The notes under the pieces are model-generated. The model was not told the origin of the DNA. It was given only the letters and a program-made list of their open reading frames with translations, and made no database searches. Shown here piece after piece: positions 20,400 to 32,099 of a stretch of DNA of 64,000 bases (the stretch's first letter is position 1; every line of letters begins with the position of its first letter). The position numbers and the translations under genes are program-made. The DNA is from Euglena gracilis (Eukaryota; Euglenida; Euglenophyceae; Euglenales). The stretch covers positions 37,117,123 to 37,181,122 of the forward strand of contig CP154955.1 of assembly GCA_039621445.1 (NCBI GenBank), read 5' to 3'.

Positions 20400-22200
20400 T
20401 TGAATTACAGACCAGGAGGTGTTTGCATAAAGGCCCCCCATGTTGTCCAGTGGACATTGCAATGCATCCACTGCTGTGGCTTCCCAGTGGGGCCACGTTG
20501 CCAGAAATTGTGGCAATTTTTGTTGCCTGGTGAGGCAAAAAGGTCTGTTTTCAGGCTGATGTAATTTTTGAACTGCTGCCTCGGCCGTTGAAAAAGGTGG
20601 GGGTCTAGGGAATAATCCCCCCTGTCCATTTCCCACCTGCTTATGGGGTCTGCCAGACATTCCTTTGAAGGGACCCACTTTACTTGCAGGTTTACGTTGT
20701 GCTCCATGCACCATTTGAAGAAGGGTCTTAGCATGGAATTGAAGAGGTCTTTTCTGCCCCCCCTTTTGTTAAGTTATAGTAAATTACTTGATTGTCCACT
20801 GACAGGGACACAGTTTCTCCTGGTTGGCTGAGGCTTTGAACTGTGCTTATTGCTGCACTTAATTCTCTGACGTTTATGTGCAAAATGGAGTTTTCCCTCC
20901 GCAATTCTTGCACAATTTTGCCTGTTCGAATGTCCAGCCCCCCCCCAGGCGTGGGTGCTGCTGTCTGAGTGCACCTCCCTTGTTGCACTTTGGGGGAAGG
21001 GTCTGCCCCCCCAGGTGTCCAGCAGAATTTTTATTTCCCTTAATTGGTCCTTTATTCTTTGGGAAATGGGGTGCTTTGCTGTGGAATTTTCCACCAAAAA
21101 ATTTGTCAGGGCATCCGAAAAGGCCCTTAGAAAGGACAGGGCCATTAGATTGCATTTGATTTGGCCCAAAATGGCAGCCAGTTGCCTGTTTGACATGTAA
21201 TCTTTTTTCACCATTTTTCCCAGCTCCTTTTTTACTGTTTTTATTTTCTGGGGTGGAACCTGTAATTTTCCCTCTTGCAAGTTTAGTTGAAAAAAGATGA
21301 TTTACGATTTCGGTGGTCTGTAGGGTGGACTTTTTTACATTGTTTTTGAACCCTGATTTGATTAAATCCCTGACCACTGTGTTCAACTGATTTTGTAAGA
21401 AGTTTTGTGTTGGGGCCACCAGCAAAATGTCGTCCAGGTAAATAAATACCTGGATGCCCCTTTTCCTCCACAGTTTTTGAAAATCTTCATTGCTGACATG
21501 AAAATTTGGGGCATTACGTTCAGGCCAAAACAGCCTGCCTGGAATTCCCAGGTCTGCTCCCCCAACTGATGTCTTAAAAATGGCCTTAGGGCCTGCCTCA
21601 CTGGGATGTGGAAGTAAGCATCCTTTAGGTCTATTTTTGCTGCCCAGTGGTATTTTTCCAACACTGGAAAAATGTGCTGGATGTGATCCAGCTTGAAAGG
21701 TTTCACTTGGAACCGTTGATTAACTCCCTGCAATCGCTTATTAATCTCCATTTTGTCTGCTCCCCTTCTGGTTTCGAAATCAGAAACCAGGGGATTAGGT
21801 GCTGGGTGGTTGAATCCCTCACCCTCTTTACGGATGCAGTTTTTCGTAATCTTGCAGTATTTCTTCTGCTTGGTGCAGATTCAAAGTTGCCCTGTTTTTT
21901 TGGGTGGGTGGACAATTTTGGTAGGTTTACCCAAGGGGGTTGAATGCCATCCCTGATTAGTTGACATGTTGTTGGGGGGGCATTTTTTGTCCACCATTTC
22001 AAGCTTTTTTGCAGCCTTTGATGGAGGGGGGTGTCTCCCCATTTCTCCTCCATGGAATTTATTTCTTGGATGAGATGATTTTGGGGGGGCTGTGCTGGGG
22101 ATTTTGGATATTTTAGGCTGTTTTGCAACTTTTGATGGGGGGCGGTGCCTTCCCATATTTCCTCCATTGAATTTATTTTCTGGATAAGATGATTCTGGGG
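20400..22200 (-). pseudogene. DIRS-A reverse transcriptase and RNase H (broken)
   Basis: RT motifs occur in order on the minus strand but in different frames. WRLISDCREL lies near 21,750, AKIDLKDAYFHIP (motif A) near 21,630, GCFGLNVMPQIFMSAMK (motif B) near 21,520, and IYLDDILLVAPT (motif C, YLDD intact) near 21,430. RNase H follows with NVRELSAAI and LSVDNQVIYYNL (20,770-20,870), then VKWVPSKECLADPISR (about 20,650-20,690). Frameshifts make it a pseudogene. It would copy element RNA in an autonomous relative. Confidence 0.8.
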
Positions 22201-22241
22201 GGGTTGGGTTGGGGGTGTTGGACATTGCACCCCTAGGTCGC

Positions 22242-23273
22242 CTAGTGGAAAAGAAAGTTTTTCTGGGGGGATGTGCATGCACTCCCTCCCTCTCTGCTCA
22301 CTTCTCTGGACGATCTTGTCGTTGAAAGACATACCATATGGCTTGATGTCCCCGATTGGCCTATCTGGTCTTCTCCATGTTGATGTAGTTGGTTGACATA
22401 CCATGGGGGGGCCTCTGTGGGTCCCCCCCTTGATTGAACAATTGAGAATTGAGAAATAATTGTTGGAGGGGTTTCTGCCCCTCCCTCCAAACAGGCCACT
22501 GTGATTCCCTTTTCCTCCTGGGGCTGGGTCATTGAAAGGGCCACTGTGGGTCCCTTTTTCCCCCTTTGTTGGCAGAGGGCCACTGTGGGTCCCTCGGGGG
22601 ATTTCTCCAGCAGCTTCCTTAGCTTCTTGGTGGCCACTGTGGGTCCACCCTGCTGGTTTCCAAGGTTTCCATGTGTAAATTTTTTTACATAATCCATCTT
22701 GTGGTCTTCCAGGCCTTGTTTTCTTCTTGGCCTCCAACCCCATTGGACATCTGGGGGGGCTGCTGTGGCCCCCCCTTGTCCCCTTGAGAGGGGCTGTTGT
22801 GATAGATGAATTAGGTGGGTTGGACAGACATTTTCTGTCCCTTCCTGAGGGGATTTGCTTGAAAAACTGGCCCCCATGGCCCCTGTGGTGTTTATCTCTT
22901 TGGCCTTGATTCCATCTCCCCATCTTCGGGCCAATTTATGCCCAGGCTGCTGGGCGCCTTTGGGGGAGATGCCCCTGAGGTGTGGGCCTTGATTGTCCAG
23001 TTGTGAGGCATTTTGGGCCCCCATGGCCCAATCTTTGCCCACCAAGGGCTGGGGCTGGCTTCTGTCTTCTGGGCCTTCTGGCCACTGTGGTCCAAGGACA
23101 GTGGCCGTCATTGGGGGAGGTTTTGGGCTGTGGAATTTCTGGGGTGGGGGGCTCGGTGGGAAGAACGGCCACAGTTTGCCACGTGTTGACCGCATCTCCA
23201 AGGTCTCCAGCTGCTGCGGCCACTCCTTCAGGACGTCCGTGGCCATATAATTCCAATTTCTTCTCCACTGCAT
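22242..23273 (-). CDS. DIRS-A ORF1 (gag-like)
   Basis: A 343-codon open frame in gag position. It is rich in Pro, Gln, Lys and Gly and has no zinc knuckle. Its middle holds repeated short motifs GPTVATKKL, GPTVALCQQ, GPTVALSMT and ITVAC encoded by recurring GGACCCACAGTGGCC DNA. The plus-strand copy of the element has the same gene with more repeats. By position it is the structural or RNA-binding ORF; no fold can be assigned. The start at 23,273 is the first Met; a frame upstream (23,314-23,529) may contain 5' leader. Confidence 0.6.
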   Translation of the reverse strand: MQWRRNWNYMATDVLKEWPQQLETLEMRSTRGKLWPFFPPSPPPQKFHSPKPPPMTATVLGPQWPEGPEDRSQPQPLVGKDWAMGAQNASQLDNQGPHLRGISPKGAQQPGHKLARRWGDGIKAKEINTTGAMGASFSSKSPQEGTENVCPTHLIHLSQQPLSRGQGGATAAPPDVQWGWRPRRKQGLEDHKMDYVKKFTHGNLGNQQGGPTVATKKLRKLLEKSPEGPTVALCQQRGKKGPTVALSMTQPQEEKGITVACLEGGAETPPTIISQFSIVQSRGGPTEAPPWYVNQLHQHGEDQIGQSGTSSHMVCLSTTRSSREVSREGGSACTSPQKNFLFH

Positions 23274-23423
23274 TGCTCATCGAAGTCGAAATTGAAATTT
23301 CACAATTGACTTCTCAATTGATGTTCGTCTGGTTCTTGTTCTTCGGGATATTGAATTGATATTGACTTCTTTTCTCAGTTCTTCCTCGTTCGTGAACTCT
23401 GTTCCTTTCCTCTGGGTGTCGAA

Positions 23424-23565
23424 GGGCAACTGAGGAATCAGCCAACTCCGGCGAAAAAAGGCACTGAGCGGTGCCTCCTAACCCAGCGCAGAAAACAATC
23501 ACACAACAAACCGCCGGAAAGCAAGGCATGGCCTCGCAATGGCAAAGTGCGGAGCCCGAGGTGTC
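23424..23565 (-). repeat. DIRS-A left inverted terminal repeat
   Basis: The inverse of the right ITR core, ending GGAGCCCGAGGTGTC at 23,565. A near-identical inverted copy (23,777-23,910) starts the second DIRS-A element. Confidence 0.8.
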
Positions 23566-23776
23566 CCAAAAAAAGCATCGTTTCGGACGAAAATTTTTTC
23601 CTGATTTTTCGACTTTTTTTGGCCTAAAAATGGCTCAATTACTAAGCCAAAACAACCCCAAAAAAACTTTACAAAATGGCTGAGATTGGCCCAAAAATTC
23701 CTCAATCGGACAAGACGGGGATCTGTGGGGAAATCAAAATACTGTTAGATGGGGCATTCCCAGAGCTTCAACTCAG
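23566..23776. repeat. Host dispersed-repeat unit left between two DIRS-A insertions
   Basis: CCAAAAAAAGCATCGTTTCG at the left and AATACTGTTAGATGGGGCAT at the right match, in order, the inverse of 56,575-56,740. The outer flanks of the two DIRS-A copies continue the same repeat (CCGGGAGG at 18,863-18,871; TCTCCGGACCTTTCC at 26,911), so both copies landed in one unit. Confidence 0.6.
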
Positions 23777-23896
23777 GACACCTCGGGCTCCGCACTTTGC
23801 CATTGTGAGGCCATGCCTTGCGCGCCGGCGGTTTGCTGTGTGATTGTTCGCTGCGCTGGGTTAGTAGGTCCCGCTTAGTGCCTTTTTTCGCCGGAG

Positions 23897-25180
23897 TTGG
23901 CTGATTCCTCACTTGCCCTTCGACACCCAGAAGAAAGGAAAAGAGTTCACGAACGAAGAAGAACCGAGAAAAGAAGTCAATATCAATTCAATATCCAGAA
24001 TGACACGAACCAGACGAATAGCAATTGGCAAACCAAGAATCAATTTTCAATTTTGACTTCAATGAGCAGTGCAGTGGAGAAGAAATTGGGAATGCATGGC
24101 CACGGACGTCCTGGAGCAGTTGACGCAGAAGCAGGAGAGCTTGGAGATGCGGTCGACACGCGGCAAACCGTGGCCGTTTTTCCCCACCAGACCCCCACCC
24201 CAGAAACTTCCCAGCCCAAACCCCCCCCAGTGACGGCCACGGTCCTTGGACCACTGTGGCCAGAAGGCCCAGAAGACAAAAGTCTGCCCCAGCCCTTGAT
24301 GGGCAAAGGATGGGCCAGGGGGGCCCAAATTGATCCACAATTGAACAAACACAGCCCACACATGTGGGGCATCTCCCCCAAAGGCGCCCAGTCGCCTTTA
24401 CACAAATTGGCCAAAGGATGGGGAGATGGAATCAAGGCCAAGGAGGACAACACTACAGGGCATGGGGGCCAGTTTTACAAGCAAGTCCCCCCAGGAATGT
24501 GCAGAAAATGTCTGTCAAACCCCACCAATTCATCTATCACAACAGCCCCTCTCAAGGGAAAAGGGGGGGCAACAGCAGCCTCCCCAATTTTCAAGTGGGG
24601 TTGGAGGTCAAATCAAGGCCTGGAAGACCTACAGAAGGATTATGGAAGAAAATTTATACATGGAGACCTTGGAGGCCAGCAGCGTGGACCAACAGTGGCC
24701 ACCAAGAAGCTAAGGGACATCATCCCCAACCAGGAAGGTGGACCCACAGTGCCCACCAAGAAGCTAAGACAGCTGCTGGAGAAATCCCCCGAGGACCCAC
24801 AGAGGCCCTCTGCCAACAAAGGGGGAAAAAGGGACCCACAGTGGCCCTTTCAATGACCCAGCCCCAGGAGGAAAAGGGACCCACAGTGGCCTGTTCGGAG
24901 GGAGGGGCAGAAACCCATTCTACATTTATTTCTCAATTCCTGATCAATCAATCAAGGGGGGGACCCACAGAGGCCCCCCCATGGTATGTCAATCAACCAC
25001 ATCAACATGGAGAAGACCAGATAGGCAAGACAGGGGCCTTAAGCCCTATGGTACGTCTCCCAACAACAAGATTATCCAGAGAGGTGAGCCGAGAGGGAGA
25101 GAGTGCACGCACATCCCCCCAGAAAAAAATTCTTTTTCCCAGGGCCCAAGCCCCAGGGGACCTAGGGGTGCAATGTACGA
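23897..25180 (+). pseudogene. DIRS-A ORF1 (gag-like), second copy
   Basis: Open for 319 codons from 23,897 and continuing after a frame change near 24,840 (frame open 24,364-25,356). It carries the same GPTVATKKL/GPTVP repeats as the other copy and a Pro/Gln-rich C-terminus. One frameshift and the RT deletion make it a pseudogene. Confidence 0.6.
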
Positions 25181-25189
25181 TGTCCAACG

Positions 25190-26774
25190 ATGTACAACAT
25201 AAACCTGCAAGTAAAGTGGGTCCCCTCCAAGGAATGCCTGGCAGACCCCATAAGCAGGTTGGAAATGGACAGGGGGGATTATTCCCTAGACCCCGAACTT
25301 TTTCAATGGCTGAGACAGCAACTAAAAAATCGCATCAGCCTGAAAACAGACCTTAGACCAGGGGGGTTTGCATAAAGACCCCCCGTTGTCCAGTGGACAT
25401 TGTAATGCATGTACTGCTGTGGCTCCCCAGTGGAGCCACCTGGCCACAAATTGTGGCAGTTTTTTGTTGCCCGGTGAGGCAACAAAAATAAAAATGAAAG
25501 TTCCAGGGACCCCCTGCTTGAAAAGCCCCCTTAAATGGGTATGTCCACCAATTGCAACGGGGAAAAAATGCCACCCCCCAGGTGGCTCCTGCTTTGCATG
25601 ATTTGCTCAGGCAAATTCTGGAGGGGAAACAAGTACAAAATTTAACCATCAACGTTTTCCTGGGCAGTTTAAAGCGCTTTTACGCTTTTATGGACAATTC
25701 TGGTCAAAATGGGGGTACCCCCCCCACGAAGCCACCACTGAACAAGTGGTTGACGCTTTAATTCAATTGTTTCAATTTTCAAAGGCCCAAGCACGCAATG
25801 CATACAAGGCAATGCTATTGATCCCTGGCTTTGGGGGCCTGAGGTTCCATACCATGTTCGCACCTTACAAACGGCTTTGGAACCAAAAACCTGGATAAAT
25901 ATGGTGCATTCTGCGAACCCCTCCCAATCCTCCTGGGGCTGGCACAGTCCCCCCTGCCCTCGTATATATGTACATTGCGTGCACAACTCATTTTCTGTTC
26001 ACGAATCGTCCGTTTATACAGAAGTTCTGTTTTGGCACAGGTCCAAAGAACCACCAGTGCGTTGGGGGGGGCACCCTACATAAAAAGTAAACGTAAAGGG
26101 CAAAACCTCCACAAGTGGGAGCGAGTTGTCTCCATTCCCCAGTGCCCCCAAATCAGTCCCTTTCATTTAATGATGGCTTATGTGGCAGCAACACGTTTCT
26201 TTCTGAAACCTGGGGGACCCCTCTAAATTACGTTAAAACCCTCCCATAAAGCCATTAAGGCAGACACCATTGCTTCTATCACCAAAGAATTTTTGACCAA
26301 ACAGGGGGTACCCCCCAGGTTGGGGACCCCACTCCACCAGAGGGGCAGGGGTTGGTTTACTCAAAAAATTGGGCCTTTCTGCCCAAGAAGTTTGTGAAAT
26401 TAGACAGTGGAAAGGGGTGGAGGCTTTCACAGCCCACTATCAAAGACTTGGAGCCCAAGGTGCTTTGTGAAGGTGCCCTGGCCCCCCTTTTTCAGTGCAC
26501 AATCTGGCCTCACAATGGCAAAGTGCAGAGCCCGAGGTGTCTCGTACTACCTCGAGGCAAGCCGAAAAGGGAGGAAGGGACACCGAGGGCGAAGCACAAA
26601 GACATTGTGAGCCCGACCCCCCCCACCCACAGACGAAAATTTGTCGTCAAACGCCCTCGGTCTGAAGGTGGGGGTCGGGGGGGTCAGAGGGGGGGGGGAC
26701 CCCCCAAGAAAAAAGAAAGCGCCACGGTCGCCACGTTGGAGACGATGCAGCCAACTCCGGCGAGGCAGCATTAA
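25190..26774 (+). pseudogene. DIRS-A RNase H tail and tyrosine recombinase, second copy
   Basis: VKWVPSKECLADPISR marks the RNase H tail just after the deletion. YR debris follows: IVRLYRSSVLAQVQR (about 26,000) keeps the catalytic Arg lost in the sister copy but changes the following Asp to Val. The region past 26,330 (frame 26,352-26,774) reads through the ICR. Several frameshifts. Confidence 0.7.
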
Positions 26775-27069
26775 GCGGGTCCTCCCAACCCAGCGCAGCG
26801 AACAATCACACAACAAACCGCCGGCGAGCAAGGCATGGCCTCACAATGTCTTTGTGCTTCGCCCTCGGTGTCCCTTCCTCCCTTTTCGGCTTGCCTCGAG
26901 GGAGTACGAGTCTCCGGACCTTTCCGTTGGTTTCCCGCCAGTTTAGAGAATTTTTAGAGGCATGGATTTTTGGGAATCCAACACCGGGCCAAAAACAACT
27001 AAGTCTGCAGCGCCGTTTTGGCTTAAATCGGCCGCATTTGAGGCTAGGCGGGGAGATCAAAAAAATATT

Positions 27070-27300
27070 CAGACAAGGCCACGTAAGTGCTTTAATTTTT
27101 TATAATCTGATATCTCCTTCGATCCTGCCTCATTTTCATGATGCTTTGGGAACGTCCCTTTTTTAAACCCCGAAAACAGCCCCTGAACTGGGCCAAAAGT
27201 GGCCAAAAAAACGCCGCCATACGTGCTGCACGAAGCGTTGGGGGAGAAGTAAAGCATGGCTGGACAGCGCATTCTAGAAACTTCATTTTTGGTCTCCACA
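27070..27300. repeat. Dispersed repeat related to the tandem units at 55.7-56.7 kb
   Basis: GTGCTGCACGAAGCGTTGGG and GAAGTAAAGCATGGCTGGAC match the inverse of 55,980-56,030 (...CATGCTTCACTTTTCCCCTG...). 26,911-27,069 also belongs to the same host repeat background. Confidence 0.5.
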
Positions 27301-27437
27301 CATTTTGTGTAATTGTGCAGCATTTGTCGACATATTTTAGTGAAATAGTTTTTTTTTGTAGCAAAAGAAAGCCCCAAAAATGGAGTGACCCCCCTCCCCC
27401 CCCGGGGGTTCGTAAAAAATTGTACGGGTGGGACCCC

Positions 27438-27830
27438 CCAGGGTTTGATATAAGGAGGGCGTACATGGTTTAGGTGGGGGGTGTCCCCCCCACCCCCCCC
27501 CCTCCTGGCCCGCAGGGGGGGGGTCCGGACCACCCCCCCCCCCACCTGCCAGGGGGTCCGGACCGACCCTCGGGGTTCCCGGGACCCCCCCAAAAAGGGT
27601 CAGTTTTTCCCTCCGGCGCTTTGCGCCGAAAATTTTTTGCATTTTTGGCACATTTTTGCCCAAAAAGTGCCCAAAATGGCACTTTTGGTCGTTTTGGGGG
27701 GTCAAAAATTTTCGGCCACCCTGACCGCGCACCTGTTTAGGTGGGGGAGGTGTCCCCCCACCCCCCCCCCTCCTGGCCCGCAGGGGGGGTTCGGACCACC
27801 CCCCCACCTGTCCTTACACCCCAAATTCCC
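27438..27830. mobile_element. Short inverted-repeat element, GATATAAGGAG family, copy 3
   Basis: It begins CCAGGGTTTGATATAAGGAG and runs in the same direction as copy 1, with the hairpin GGCGCTTTGCGCC in the core. The right end (TGTCCTTACACC...) has decayed. Confidence 0.68.
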
Positions 27831-28868
27831 GTTTTAGGCCGCAAAAGCGCACTCGAACACATTGGCCAGGCGTGTCGGCGGCGAAAACAGCGAACGGTGG
27901 GCGCTAGAGGGCCTCCGGGGGTAAATTTCGTCCGTGGGACAGTTCTGGAAATGATGCATGTTTTCTCGAGATAGTTTTTAAAGTTCTATTTTTTGACCAG
28001 GCGAAATGGAAGAATCGGAAGAAGGATGGGCGGGCCAATACTACCCAGTTTGGACACCTTAGCCGGTTATTCGCTCGGGCCTGGCGGGGAGTTGCTGGTC
28101 AGACGGAGTTGACTCGGAAACCGGAAATCCAATCGCAGGTGACTGAGAAAAAACAGTGGGAACGGCGCCGCTATCATGGTGAATATTGCGTACCAGGCAC
28201 GCCTTAGCTCTGTAGGATATCTGCAGAGTGGGTTCAGTGACGATAGCCCCATTGTGGAAACCACAGCTGGCACGATCGTGGCAGAACCTACCGGGACCTA
28301 CCCCTGGGCATGTCAGAATTTTTCTCTCCTTACCCCACAGGTGGTATTCCTTTGTTTCATTGTCTACAAGTTTCAATGTTTTGTTCGTCAGAGGTAAAAA
28401 CCCACATAACAGTTGAACTTGGCTTCGGAGGAAACATCTGTAGCCTTTGCATTGTGCTTTGCCTCTTGGGAAATTAGGAACAAAAGGGGAAAACCACTTT
28501 TTGTTACTCCAGGGACTTTTCCCAACCATAAGTAGGTGGCGCACCAAGGCGAAAGCGAAAGGCTTTTAAAGAAAGTCCCAAAAGGGGGGAAATGCAAAGC
28601 TTTGGACGTACACTTGGTAGCAGATTTAGGCAACGATCCCACGCAGACGTTCCACACAGAACTACTCTGTGGTTGACTGGTGGTGAGGATCGTACTGAGC
28701 CGTGAAACACGGTGAAAATACTGTTCCTGGCCTCTAGCCAACCTTTAAGCACTGATACACGCCTCAGGACGCTCTGATCGGTAATAGCCGATACAACCTT
28801 CCTGGTCTCTGTTCCACCGCTTATTATTGTGAGTTTCTGGGTTTTGCCTTTATACCCATCTCAAAAGA
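27831..28868. other. Dispersed repeats; weak minus-strand frames only
   Basis: 27,850-28,000 (GAGGGCCTCC...TTTTCTCGAGATA) matches the inverse of 55,680-55,790. 28,074-28,180 matches 3,310-3,420. Minus frames at 28,059-28,547 and 28,388-28,741 look mildly protein-like but overlap in different frames and show no motif. Confidence 0.45.
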
Positions 28869-31800
28869 TGCAGAGCACAACCCCCAACCATCAATTTGAC
28901 TATGACTTGTTGACAGTCTTGAAGAAGATGGCGGGGATTGGAACGGTTCAATGGACACAATTCCAGTTCCCGATACCCCAAACAGCAACCACATCAAGAC
29001 ACATTGACTCCTTTGTCATTGTCACAAGGCGAAACGCCTTTGTTGTTGCAGAGGGCGAAGAGCCTTCTTCATCATCATTGTCATTGATTGTCCGGGATGT
29101 AGGTGGCAAAAGGCCTTCCTTCATCCCGATTCACCCATCTTTGATGCGGCGAGGGAATGAACCCCTTGCCCAAACACACTTGAATCACAAGGATGAATGG
29201 GATGAACCCCATTTACACTTGGTTACTCATGTTTTGTTAAAGGGGTATGTGTTCTTTGCTCTGTTCACACCCAAAAGATCCCGGTGGAAGCACCGGTGGG
29301 CCTTTTGGAGTGCAACTCGGTGGAAACACGGTGTTTTTTTTTCAACCCCCCCCCCCTCAATCATCACTTCCCACACCATTTGGCGCATTGCCGGGATTAC
29401 CCGCGGAAACTGCGGTTTTCCCTGCACTGCCATGGAATCCAGATATCTGTCTGGTGGTGCCGGAAATCTCTGGTGCCGTTTCCGTTGTGGAGGGCTATGA
29501 TGATGATTTGAGGGATAACCTCACCCCCAGTGATGTTTACCAAATTCTCTGTCAACTCCCAGCGGATCATCTGCTGAGAGAGCAAATTTTGCATGTCCAC
29601 CAAAACATTGCCGAATGCGCAACCACGCTCAACAAAGTGTTGCGGTTTGATGAGGACAATCAAAGGGTTGTCAACACCAAACTGGAATATTGCTGGAATT
29701 GTTTGCAGGAGATCGGCAAATATTGCCAACACAATTTTTGAAAACGTGGGAAAGACCTTCAGCATTTTCGAGAAAGTGTTGACAGTATTTTGCGCATCCA
29801 AATCCCACAAAATTTTCAACCAATCAGTGAAACGCTGCATGAAGTGGAAACGCGGAGTGATCCCAAGTTTCTGCACGTGCAATTGGTATGAGCCATCTTT
29901 TTGCCAAAGTGGAGTCTGTGTTCAACAATGCTACTGCAATTGCAGCACACAATTACACACGCAAAATGCCACCACCAGAATGCCGGAAATTGGTAACTTT
30001 GTCGCGGTTGAGCATTTTGCCACACTCACCACTTCTTTCCAAGGAGCCCAACAACGGATTTTGCATCTGTGCTCGGAAATCGAGCATTTGAAGCAATTTC
30101 AGGCAAAAGTGCAAGAAAATTTTGTTCCCCGAACGCAAATTCAGCTTTTGGAGGAACGAACCCTACATTTGGAGCAGAAATCTTGCAATGTGCCGCAAAT
30201 CAGGATGGATTAACCTCCTTGAACGTGAAAATTGGGGATTGCGCACAACGGTTGGATTTCGCGCAACAACAATTACAAACGGACTTTGGCGGTATTAATG
30301 CTACCCTTCCCGGTTTGCAGGAACATTTTTCCGCACTTTCCAAGCGAACATTAGTGGTGTTCAAGCCGCTACTGGGGAATTGCAAACCCGTTGTACCTTG
30401 TTGTCCACCACATTAGCGGAAATGCGCTCACTTCCCAATGTTTCGAGCGCTCGGATATCCGAGTCACCGGAATTTCGCACCTTTTATGACAAAATGCTTG
30501 GTGACAACAAGGAAACTTGCAAGCGCTTTGCACGAGTTTGATTCAACTTGAGGAATTTGTGAATCAGAATGCCCGATCCATGCAAGATGAGGTTTCACGG
30601 TTGGATGGACGAAATTCTGCGTTGTTGAAAAAGCCCACCACGGAAAATTCGCTCAACACCGCGGAAACCGCCACCAAGACACCCCACCGATTGCAAGTTG
30701 TCTCATATGCCGTAAAAGCACTTGCGGGTCAACTCCGGAATGTGGAGGAGTCCCAAGGACAACTTGTCCGGAGGGTTTTTCTCGTTACCGCAAACACATT
30801 TGGCATTTGGAGGCTGAGGTTGACCGTATTTGCGGCTAACTCCAGCTGGTGGAACATTTGGAAGAAACGGTGTGTGACTTGTCCGCGAGTTTGGATAAAA
30901 TGTCCACTCCGGTAACGGTTGTGACACCACTCACCGCGGTAAGCGCTGCGGTTGGTACTCCAAAGTTCCTGGAACCGCGTTCTCAAATTAACGTTTCTGG
31001 AGAAGGAATCCCTACATCCATCTCAAAATTGGTACAACCACCCGCGAAAACGCGAATTGTACCAACTTTGCGTTTGCCCACACCACAGATCCACTTTTCA
31101 GAGGACATTTGCGTTGAGAAAACTGGTACACCGCTCGAAAATTCGAGTCTCAACCAAGAAATTGAACGTTCCAACATTGTACGAAGGATGAGCCAACACC
31201 CCGCACCTGCTATTGGTCATGTGTCGCATTGGCAACTCTACCAACTATAAAACGGCTTCTGGAATGCCAGATCACCCATCGGGTTTTCGGCGGGATACAC
31301 ACCCCATCGGGACAATTTCACCATATTTTTCGCGTTTATCGCAAGAAAATCCTGCTACCACTACACTTGGCGCGGTAAACCCTGCACGGGGCACACTTGG
31401 AGCGGAAAGTCCGCGAAATGTGTTTGATGTTAGGAATTACGCGGACCCAAACCCCTGGAATACCACCGAGGGTCAGCGGGTTACTCAGAGAGACTTCAAG
31501 GGCACCATCGCAATCGCGAACAAGGTTAAACCCCAATTGGACGGGGATTCAACCACATGGAGACAATTTTTTCGGGACTGGGAGTATTACTTGGCACTAA
31601 AGGGACCCACCCAGGATCCGAAACCCGAGGTAGTCAAGATGGAATTCATCGATTGCCTAACAAGGCAGGAGCGAGAACGCGCACGCCAGTTGGTGATACG
31701 CAATGGTGTATCCTTTGATGACCTGGTTGAGCAATACGCTTCAACCAACGCAAGCCTGGTCACCAGGATTACCTGGAAAAGAAATGGCGACGAAGCTCGC

Positions 31801-32099
31801 CACCGGATCTCAAATGGAAATCCATTGACCTTTTGTATGCCAAATGGTTAGCACTTGCTTCCGAAGTTGATGAACTTAGCGAGAAGCAAATGCGCGAACA
31901 ATTCGATGCGGTTTTGTTGTGTTTCACACCATCCCTCGTGAAGGATATCCATCGCAAAGAGTTGGCGAGGCATGAGACGACTCTTGCCCAACGTTGGAAC
32001 TATGTGTCGAAGCAACTCAAGCTCATGCAAGTTTTGGGACAAATACAGTTCTGCTTTTTAAACGCATCCCACCGCGGGAATCCCTGCGGGTGCAGTTAA
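28869..32099 (+). pseudogene. Gag-like retrotransposon gene, decayed
   Basis: Successive plus-strand frames (28,829-29,500; 29,247-29,741; 30,069-30,416; 31,213-31,851; 31,833-32,099) cover one decayed gene. The middle is coiled-coil-like (QRLDFAQQQLQTDF). The C-terminal part has the retrotransposon gag pattern: KPQLDGDSTTWRQFFRDWEYYL split as DGDSTTWRQFF and WEYYL, then MEFIDCLTRQERERARQL. No zinc knuckle or protease follows; the gene stops near 32,090 where minus-strand material starts. It may be the displaced, inverted gag of the gypsy element, or another element. Confidence 0.55.

Larger units (their letters stand above)
18872..23565 (-). mobile_element. DIRS-type retrotransposon DIRS-A, full-length but decayed copy
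   Basis: The minus strand reads left ITR, gag-like ORF, RT, RNase H, tyrosine recombinase (YR), internal complementary region (ICR), right ITR. The left terminus (23,565 inward) starts GACACCTCGGGCTCCGCACT. The right terminus (18,872) is TCGTACTCCCTCGAGGCAAG read on the plus strand. The ICR at about 19,160-19,270 is the complement of both termini joined back to back, the arrangement known for DIRS elements that pass through a circular intermediate. ITRs share GCCGGCGGTTTGCTGTGTGA. Length about 4.7 kb. Several frameshifts make it non-functional. Confidence 0.85.
23777..26910 (+). mobile_element. DIRS-A second copy, opposite strand, internally deleted
   Basis: It has the same termini as the copy at 18,872-23,565: GACACCTCGGGCTCCGCACT at 23,777 and ...TGCCTCGAGGGAGTACGAG at 26,910. 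The order is gag, remnant RNase H, YR, ICR (about 26,500-26,610), right ITR. About 1.5 kb covering the RT and most of RNase H is missing, with the break near 25,175-25,195. It is therefore non-autonomous. Confidence 0.82.
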
